A stretch of DNA of 10,471 bases from assembly GCA_043802425.1 (NCBI GenBank), contig JAZDLA010000034.1, forward strand, positions 1 through 10,471, written 5' to 3'. The DNA is from JAGUYA01 sp043802425. GTDB taxonomy: Bacteria; Omnitrophota; Gorgyraeia; Gygaellales; Profunditerraquicolaceae. Each line of letters starts with the position of its first letter. Within the stretch, counting starts at the first letter, position 1. A program made the translations under genes and the position numbers. The notes under the pieces are model-generated. The model was given only the letters and a program-made list of their open reading frames with translations. It searched no databases and had not been told where the DNA came from. Shown here one piece after another: positions 5,866-10,471 of the stretch.

Positions 5866-7305
5866 ATGCTTAAGAAATTACGCAATAAAAAGACGGCGAA
5901 AAAAATATGGATTATCCTGATAATACTGATTGTGCCCGCATTTGTCTTCTGGGGCTTTGGCAGCTATGTCCGCAGCAAACAAGAGACCTCCTATACGGGC
6001 ATAATTTCAGGCAGAAGAATAACTTTCCTGGAATATAAAGGCGCCTTGGATGCAGTAAGGAATCAAGCTATCATTCAGTTCGGAGATAACCTCTCAGAAA
6101 TAGAAAAAAACCTCAACCTCCAATCCCAGGCCTGGGAAAGATTGATCTTATTAGCCGAGGCTAAAAGACGTAGAATCAACGCAAGTGATATTGAAGTCAT
6201 ACAAACAATCCAAAGCTATCCCTTCTTCCAAAAGAAAAACGCAGAATTTGATAACCAGGCATATTCACAAATGCTGCAGTACGTTTTCTACGCCCAACCC
6301 CGCGTTTTTGAAGAACAGACCCGCCAAAACCTGATTATCTCTAAGCTTTACAAAGTGGTAACGGATAATTTGCGCGTCTCTGAGGAAATCGTTAAGGAAG
6401 AATACAAAAAAATAAATGAACAGGTAGACCTTTCTTATATCGCCAGCAATCCTTCTGATTTTGCGAAGGATATAGTTGCTTCTGAAGAGAAAATCAAAGA
6501 CTACTTCGCCAAGAACCCGCTTCAATTTAAACAACCTCTTTCTTTCAATATAGAATATATTTCTTTGGCCTTGGATGATAAAGATAAGCAAGCCTTAGAG
6601 GAAAAGATAAAAAAATTGTTCTCTCGTCTAAACAAAAGGGACGGCTTTGCTAATGTAAGTAAGGAGTTTAACCTGCAAGTAAAGGAAAGCGGATTCTTCG
6701 GCCTTACAGACCCCATTCCAGGTATAGGCTGGTCGCCACAAATCTTAAGCCTGATATCAAAATTAAAAATAGGCGAGTTTTCTTTGCCCATACGCATGGA
6801 TAAATCCTATTATATATTAAGGCTTAAGGAAAGAAAAGAGCCCTACATACCTGATTTTCAATCAATCAAAAACAAGGTAAAAGAAAGTTTCATTAAAGAC
6901 AGCTCCCGGGAGATTGCTCAGAAAAAAATAGAAGACTGCCTGAAGGAATTAAGGGAATTGTATAGAAATAACCCCAAGTCTGTAAACTTTGATCATGCCG
7001 TTAAAGCCTACGGCCTAAAGTCAGACTCTACTAACTTTTTTAAATACGGTGGTTACTTAGCCGGCATCGGCGTATCGGATAATTTTTTTACGCTTGCGCA
7101 AAAATTAAAAGAGGATGAACCAAGCGAAATAATCAATATGCCATCGGGTTTTTATATTGTTAAGTTAAAGGGGAGGATTCTTATAGACGAAAACAAATTT
7201 AAAGAAGAGAAAGACGAATTCGCTAAAAAAATGCTACTGCAGAAAAAATTAGAATATTTTGCTAAATTTATGGATGAACTAAAAAAGAGGGTGCAGGTAT
7301 TCTAA
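5866..7305 (+). CDS. membrane-anchored SurA/PpiD-like periplasmic chaperone (peptidyl-prolyl isomerase family)
   Basis: This 479-aa protein has a short basic N-terminus and one membrane helix at about 14-33 (IWIILIILIVPAFVFWGFGS). The rest should be periplasmic, as in PpiD. Residues about 44-165 match the helical SurA N-domain pattern, including AEFDNQAYSQMLQ and a following FEEQTRQNLI. A first, divergent PpiC-like rotamase domain spans about 225-322 (LKIGEFSLPIRMDKSYYILRLKE). The C-terminal half of a second lies at about 389-436 (LKEDEPSEIINMPSGFYIVKLKG). The catalytic-core signature is weak, so chaperone function is better supported than isomerase activity. It is shorter than E. coli PpiD (about 620 aa). 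AAAGAGGTG just before the ATG supports the start. It is a single gene that ends 5 bp from the convergent ferredoxin stop. A likely role is folding of exported or outer-membrane proteins. Confidence 0.82.
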   Translation: MLKKLRNKKTAKKIWIILIILIVPAFVFWGFGSYVRSKQETSYTGIISGRRITFLEYKGALDAVRNQAIIQFGDNLSEIEKNLNLQSQAWERLILLAEAKRRRINASDIEVIQTIQSYPFFQKKNAEFDNQAYSQMLQYVFYAQPRVFEEQTRQNLIISKLYKVVTDNLRVSEEIVKEEYKKINEQVDLSYIASNPSDFAKDIVASEEKIKDYFAKNPLQFKQPLSFNIEYISLALDDKDKQALEEKIKKLFSRLNKRDGFANVSKEFNLQVKESGFFGLTDPIPGIGWSPQILSLISKLKIGEFSLPIRMDKSYYILRLKERKEPYIPDFQSIKNKVKESFIKDSSREIAQKKIEDCLKELRELYRNNPKSVNFDHAVKAYGLKSDSTNFFKYGGYLAGIGVSDNFFTLAQKLKEDEPSEIINMPSGFYIVKLKGRILIDENKFKEEKDEFAKKMLLQKKLEYFAKFMDELKKRVQVF

Positions 7306-7310
7306 AATAC

Positions 7311-7493
7311 TTAACTTACCTTAATGGAGTCCACCGGGCACTGCTCGGCTACTTCCTGCAGATTATGTATAGCGCAACTTTGGGCCTTTAGATGGGCGAT
7401 ACCATCGCCTCCTATCTCAAATACCTCCGGACACGATTGCTCGCATAAACCGCAACCTACACAAGTCGAAACATCTACCGTTACCTTTGCCAT
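7311..7493 (-). CDS. small single-cluster [4Fe-4S] ferredoxin (60 aa)
   Basis: The motif CVGCGLCEQSCPEVF gives Cys11, Cys14 and Cys17 as cluster ligands, and Cys52-Pro53 near the C-terminus supplies the fourth. Cys21 and Cys40 are extra. Their positions match the disulfide pair of monocluster ferredoxins such as Desulfovibrio gigas ferredoxin, so they may form a disulfide rather than hold a second cluster. Ferredoxins of this type are soluble low-potential electron carriers. Here it lies downstream of porA, porB and the ferritin-like gene on the same strand, so it is a natural electron acceptor for the 2-oxoacid oxidoreductase. GGAGGT (7503-7508) lies 9 nt before the ATG. The gap to the ferritin-like gene contains a long inverted repeat that may separate their expression. 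Confidence 0.92.
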   Translation of the reverse strand: MAKVTVDVSTCVGCGLCEQSCPEVFEIGGDGIAHLKAQSCAIHNLQEVAEQCPVDSIKVS

Positions 7494-7518
7494 ATCTTGC
7501 TAACCTCCGTTTAAAAAA

Positions 7519-7623
7519 TTAGTAACTGGTAATTTAGCAACTAGTAACTCGTAATTTTTAAAAATTTTGTTGTCTTTTTGATTTTAATTACTAGTTACGC
7601 GTTACTGGTTTACTAGTTACTGA
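7519..7623 (-). repeat. 38-bp imperfect inverted repeat built of AGTAACT-like units; possible terminator/attenuator
   Basis: The left arm 7519-7556 and right arm 7586-7623 match as inverted repeats at about 29 of 38 positions, around a 29-nt AT-rich loop. Each arm itself repeats variants of CTAGTAACT about every 14 nt. Read from the minus strand it begins 5 nt after the ferritin-like stop. The hairpin is followed at once by TTTTTT (7513-7518), then by the ferredoxin Shine-Dalgarno. It fits a rho-independent terminator or partial attenuator, or a small dispersed repeat that has been co-opted. Confidence 0.6.
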
Positions 7624-7627
7624 CTGT

Positions 7628-8107
7628 TTATCTTTCCAGTAAATTCTCGAATATCTCTTCGTGTTCTACTTCTTCGGACAATATATGCGTAACTAACTGA
7701 TAGGTGACATTATCCTTACCCAGGGTCTTCTTGGCAATCTTATTATAGACATCAATTGCGCCTGCCTCCGCTTCCAGCACTATACGTATAATCCTGTTGA
7801 TATCGGATGAATTTTTGGGCGGCATCGTGTAAGGGGCATTGGCATTCTTTTCTAACTCCATGGGGTTAGCGATAGGAATACCACCTAACTTAATGATCAT
7901 ATCCGCTACTTCCTGGGCATGTTCTAACTCATCTTTAGCTATCTTGCTTAAAAACTCCTGCATATCTTCGTAAGCCTTGCCTGAGACCATCAATGCCATA
8001 TACGTATAAAGATAGAATGCTAACCATTCATCCGCATATGCCTTGTTTAGGTCTTTGACCAGATCCTTCAGACTCAATTCTACAATTGCCCTGGCCTGTT
8101 TACCCAT
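7628..8107 (-). CDS. ferritin-like diiron protein (bacterioferritin-type fold)
   Basis: This 159-aa four-helix-bundle protein has the diiron ligand set of ferritins. Glu27 (ADEWLAFYLY), ExxH at 60-63 (ELEH), Glu112/Glu114 (LEAEAGAIDVYN) and ExxH at 146-149 (EVEH) fall at the expected spacing. There are no cysteines, so neither the rubredoxin domain of rubrerythrin nor a thioferritin cysteine pair is present. No haem-binding Met can be assigned with confidence. Roles known for the family are iron storage or oxidation of Fe(II) with oxygen or peroxide. Its place between porB and ferredoxin suggests protection of, or iron supply to, oxygen-sensitive Fe-S enzymes. AGAGGAGGTG just upstream of the ATG is a strong ribosome-binding site. 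The gene starts 17 nt after porB, so it belongs to the por operon. A Dps-like assembly is possible. Confidence 0.88.
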   Translation of the reverse strand: MGKQARAIVELSLKDLVKDLNKAYADEWLAFYLYTYMALMVSGKAYEDMQEFLSKIAKDELEHAQEVADMIIKLGGIPIANPMELEKNANAPYTMPPKNSSDINRIIRIVLEAEAGAIDVYNKIAKKTLGKDNVTYQLVTHILSEEVEHEEIFENLLER

Positions 8108-8124
8108 AACAACACCTCCTCTAG

Positions 8125-10119
8125 TTATTCCTTAACGGCCTCCTGGCCTTTAAGGTTATACTTCTGAATATTATTATCCGCAATCTCCTGAATCTGCTTT
8201 AACTCTTGCGGGTTATTTAACAGGTGTTTGAATCTACCTTGTAGTTTTAGATATTCTTCCACCGGCTTAGGCTGCGTAATCTGACGTGCCGCTACTAATT
8301 TGCCGCTCTCGTATTCAATCAAAGGATATAAACCCGTCTCTACGGCAAGCTTGGCTATTTGATAGGTCAGATTGGTTTCATGGCGCCAGCCTAAGGGGCA
8401 AGGTACGTGTATTTGAATATACTTCGGCCCTTTTATGGATATAGCTTTCTTTACTTTACGTTGCAGGTCCTGAGAAAAACCCACGGTCGCAGTAGCCACA
8501 TAAGGTATACCATGGGCATTGGCAATCTCCGGCATAGGTTTTTTGGGACGGATGTTCCCTTGAGATTTGCTGCCCGTAGGACTGGTAGTGGTACTGGTAT
8601 GATACGGCGTAAGGCCGCTACGCTGCACGCCGGTGTTATGAACTACAATACCGTCGGCAATAAAATTATGCTCATCTTCTACTCTTAAGTCTAATGTTGG
8701 CTCAATTCCTACTGATTTTATACTTATGACTTCTTCGGTCTGGAAGAATTTATTATCGATTAAGAAATCCTGATATCGATATTGAGACGGATATTTGTCT
8801 ATGTTCCATCCTTCTTTCTTGCTAAAGCAGATATATCCATATTCCGAATCCGCCAATAGTTTTCTGTATACACATATCGTGCCTCTTTTTTTTCTTTGCA
8901 TATGAATTTTGCCTACCCTATAGTTTATAGTTTGAAGTAGTAAACGTAACCGATTTAAAAGGTCTGAACTTGCCGAAACATATCTTTTACTCCCTGCGCA
9001 ATCATAACCATCAGCCAGCATCAAACCATCAACAAATGCTTTCTTTTGCTCTCGAGGAAGTGTAAATATCCATCCGGGTATGGTCTTATTTTTCGCACCT
9101 TGACCAAAGCCTAATGTATCTATAAATTTAGTAAGATTAACGGAATTGGCGTAAATATAATTTTTATCAGCGGATATTTTACTGGCAAATATCTTTTTAT
9201 GCAAATCTACTAAAACACCCCTTGCCTTTTTACCAACGGGCAGAGCAAAGCCTATTTCTCCCCTATTTGTCCTTCTCCAACCATCGCCGACAAATAATCC
9301 TAAATACTTCATTACATCAGGATTGGATTTTTGTGGTAAAATTATCTCATTAAGATTATTAACCTTATAATCGCCTTTCTCCGTCATTTCTATCTCTGGA
9401 AATTTAAATGGCGCGCCGCCATTCATGCTCTTTAACGCTACAACTCTATCGCCGATTTCTATATCTTCGAGCACCTTCCAGGCGAGCTCATTCTGCTTAC
9501 CTCTCCCATTTCTTTTCAAAACAAGAAAGGGGTGATTAGGCGTTGCTTTTATGGAATGGTGATGGGTCTTAAGTTCAAATACTTCTTTTTTACCGTTATC
9601 AAATACTCCGCTACATTTTTTAATGACCAATCGATGGGTATTTTGATCAAAGGCGTAAACATCATCGCCGACTTTTATTTCGGTAATTTTTTTGAGGCCG
9701 TCCTTAGTTAAAATCAAAGATGAAGTACTTAAACAATTCATGTAGGCTTCGTTATCATAGCAAACGTATAAAATATCATGTCCACGCTCGAGCATCCCGG
9801 ATAATGCCTGAAGCCCGATATCGGCAGTGCCGCCATCGCCTGCCTGGGCAATTACGTTAGTAGTATCTTTCTTGCCTAAATGAATCAGGGCTGCTTCTAC
9901 GCCGGAGGCAACCGCTGCTGCATTTTCAAAAAGAGAATGTAACCAAGGAACATTCCAGGCTGACTCTGGATACGCCGTAGAAAATACTTCCAAGCAACCG
10001 GTATTATTTACGACAATGGTATTACTGCCCGCGGCCTCTATGACTAAGCGCGCTGCCAATGATTGACCGCAACCTGCACAGGCAGTATGCCCGGATTTAA
10101 ACAAAAGGTCATTCTCCAT
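8125..10119 (-). CDS. porB: 2-oxoacid (probably pyruvate):ferredoxin oxidoreductase beta subunit, intein-containing precursor
   Basis: The 664-aa precursor yields a 297-aa subunit after removal of a 367-aa intein (residues 129-495). The beta subunit binds thiamine diphosphate and a [4Fe-4S] cluster, and with the alpha subunit converts 2-oxoacid plus CoA to acyl-CoA, CO2 and reduced ferredoxin. Cys14 and Cys17 (CAGCG), Cys42 and Cys574 (VPCPLGW) are the expected cluster ligands. GDGGTADIG (94-102) through DNEAYMN is the ThDP/Mg motif, completed after splicing by TGVQRSGLTPY. The extein matches the usual length of PorB. The ATG at 10119 overlaps the porA stop by 11 nt and follows AAGGA. The EAYMNTG form of the loop points to pyruvate-type enzymes (POR), but 2-oxoisovalerate or 2-oxoglutarate specificity cannot be excluded. 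Activity should depend on intein removal. Confidence 0.93.
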   Translation of the reverse strand: MENDLLFKSGHTACAGCGQSLAARLVIEAAGSNTIVVNNTGCLEVFSTAYPESAWNVPWLHSLFENAAAVASGVEAALIHLGKKDTTNVIAQAGDGGTADIGLQALSGMLERGHDILYVCYDNEAYMNCLSTSSLILTKDGLKKITEIKVGDDVYAFDQNTHRLVIKKCSGVFDNGKKEVFELKTHHHSIKATPNHPFLVLKRNGRGKQNELAWKVLEDIEIGDRVVALKSMNGGAPFKFPEIEMTEKGDYKVNNLNEIILPQKSNPDVMKYLGLFVGDGWRRTNRGEIGFALPVGKKARGVLVDLHKKIFASKISADKNYIYANSVNLTKFIDTLGFGQGAKNKTIPGWIFTLPREQKKAFVDGLMLADGYDCAGSKRYVSASSDLLNRLRLLLQTINYRVGKIHMQRKKRGTICVYRKLLADSEYGYICFSKKEGWNIDKYPSQYRYQDFLIDNKFFQTEEVISIKSVGIEPTLDLRVEDEHNFIADGIVVHNTGVQRSGLTPYHTSTTTSPTGSKSQGNIRPKKPMPEIANAHGIPYVATATVGFSQDLQRKVKKAISIKGPKYIQIHVPCPLGWRHETNLTYQIAKLAVETGLYPLIEYESGKLVAARQITQPKPVEEYLKLQGRFKHLLNNPQELKQIQEIADNNIQKYNLKGQEAVKE
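8635..9735 (-). mobile_element. intein with LAGLIDADG homing endonuclease inside PorB
   Basis: The 367-residue intein begins at Cys129 (CLSTSSLILTKDGLKKI, then GDDVYAFD, block A). TPNH (193-196) is block B with its Thr and His. Block F is DLRVEDEHNFIADG, and the sequence ends in VVHN (492-495), with the penultimate His and terminal Asn needed for cyclisation. The next residue is Thr, a valid +1 nucleophile. Two LAGLIDADG motifs are present. LGLFVGDG (273-280) and DGLMLADG (364-371) each keep the acidic residue (Asp279, Asp370), so the endonuclease could be active. All splicing residues are in place, hence a class 1, Cys-initiated, splicing-competent intein is likely. Joining residue 128 to 496 restores an uninterrupted conserved loop, which fixes the boundaries exactly. 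Confidence 0.95.
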
Positions 10120-10471
10120 AAGTTTCCTTAAGTAGTTCAGGTTTTAAATCAATAAACTCTAGGTTAACTTCTTTCTGGATTAGTTTACCAAATATGCCTT
10201 TTATAGATTCCGAGGTTATATCCCGCCCGCCTAAGCCTCCTATGAAACTGCTGATTACTTTAGGAGATTTCTTCTTAGCGAAGAATGCTGCCTTGACTTC
10301 AACGGCTAAAGGTGCATAAGCGCCCAGGGATAACGCCTTATCCAAAACCGCAACCCGGGGCACATCTTTCAATATATCATATACCCTGGTATAGGGAAAT
10401 GGCCGATAAGAGATAATCTTTAATAAGCCGACTTTTTTACCTTTTGCCCTTTGGGCATCCACTACTTCCTT
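10109..10471 (-). CDS. porA: 2-oxoacid:ferredoxin oxidoreductase alpha subunit, C-terminal part (5' end outside window)
   Basis: This is the last 121 codons of a gene that enters from the right edge. The frame continues upstream of the apparent GTG at 10460-10462 as KEV, so that codon is an internal Val and not a start. The segment KGKKVGLLKIISYRPFPYTRVYDILKDVPRVAVLDKALSLGAYAPL is typical of the transketolase-C-like domain of PorA-type alpha subunits, where VGxLKxxxxRPFP and a VAVLD strand are conserved. The alpha subunit forms the active site together with PorB. Its stop overlaps the porB start by 11 nt, showing translational coupling. Gamma and delta subunits, if present, would lie beyond the right edge. 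Confidence 0.9.
   Translation of the reverse strand, partial: KEVVDAQRAKGKKVGLLKIISYRPFPYTRVYDILKDVPRVAVLDKALSLGAYAPLAVEVKAAFFAKKKSPKVISSFIGGLGGRDITSESIKGIFGKLIQKEVNLEFIDLKPELLKETYGE

Noticed and set aside
7297..7310. GTATT-ctaa-AATAC hairpin at the convergent gene ends as a bidirectional terminator
   Set aside because: The stem is only 5 bp, AT-rich, has no T-run on either strand, and overlaps the last codons of the SurA/PpiD-like gene.
7621..7640. CRISPR-like array in the AGTAACT repeats
   Set aside because: The units are short, degenerate and arranged as two inverted arms. There are no regular spacers and no cas genes.
8635..9735. An in-frame insertion or separate endonuclease gene rather than an intein
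   Set aside because: The frame is continuous, begins with Cys, ends with His-Asn before Thr, and its removal restores the PorB motif exactly. This is the hallmark of protein splicing.
10460..10462. GTG as the start of a 117-aa gene
   Set aside because: The reading frame and PorA-like sequence continue to the window edge, so this is an internal valine codon of a truncated gene.

Overview
The window looks like the genome of an anaerobic, didermic (two-membrane) bacterium of moderate-to-low GC. It combines type II secretion / type IV pilus-like assembly genes, a membrane-anchored SurA/PpiD-type periplasmic chaperone and a 2-oxoacid:ferredoxin oxidoreductase with its own ferredoxin. The gene style recalls uncultured lineages such as Omnitrophota or Elusimicrobiota. 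That placement is an impression from gene content, not a demonstrated assignment.

Layout, left to right. (1) Positions 1-624 (-): the 5' part of a PilM/GspL-like actin-fold gene, 3 nt downstream of a small MerR-type HTH gene (628-810). Both are read from a near-consensus promoter at 900-928. (2) Positions 862-1249: a 388-bp gap with no gene. It holds that promoter, several dyads, and a perfect 10-bp inverted repeat enclosing two smaller hairpins. (3) Positions 1250-5407 (-): a compact secretion/pseudopilus operon transcribed in the order gspF, a gspI-like minor pseudopilin, and a very large gspK-like gene. It has a good promoter and a dyad operator candidate at 5442-5482. (4) Positions 5492-5780: a GC-rich, hairpin-packed block bounded by perfect 10-bp inverted repeats. 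It looks like a non-autonomous (MITE-like) element sitting between two divergent promoters. (5) Positions 5866-7305 (+): the SurA/PpiD-like gene, converging on the next cluster with only 5 bp between stop codons. (6) Positions 7311-10471 (-): porA (partial), porB, a ferritin-like diiron protein and a small ferredoxin. A 38-bp imperfect inverted repeat lies between the last two genes.

The two most notable items are protein-level. PorB is interrupted by a 367-residue intein carrying a two-motif LAGLIDADG homing endonuclease, inserted in the thiamine-diphosphate-binding loop (EAYMN / TGVQRSG). The GspK-like protein (917 aa, against about 330 aa for usual GspK) has its two SAM/HhH-like core segments separated by about 640 residues. 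That insert contains a lamin-tail-like domain and three copies of a beta-rich module, suggesting a decorated pseudopilus tip.

Functionally, the left half encodes envelope machinery: the GspF platform, pseudopilins, a PilM-like cytoplasmic component and a periplasmic folding factor. The right half encodes pyruvate (2-oxoacid) oxidation to acyl-CoA with electrons passed to ferredoxin. The ferritin-like protein probably handles iron or oxidants for these Fe-S enzymes.
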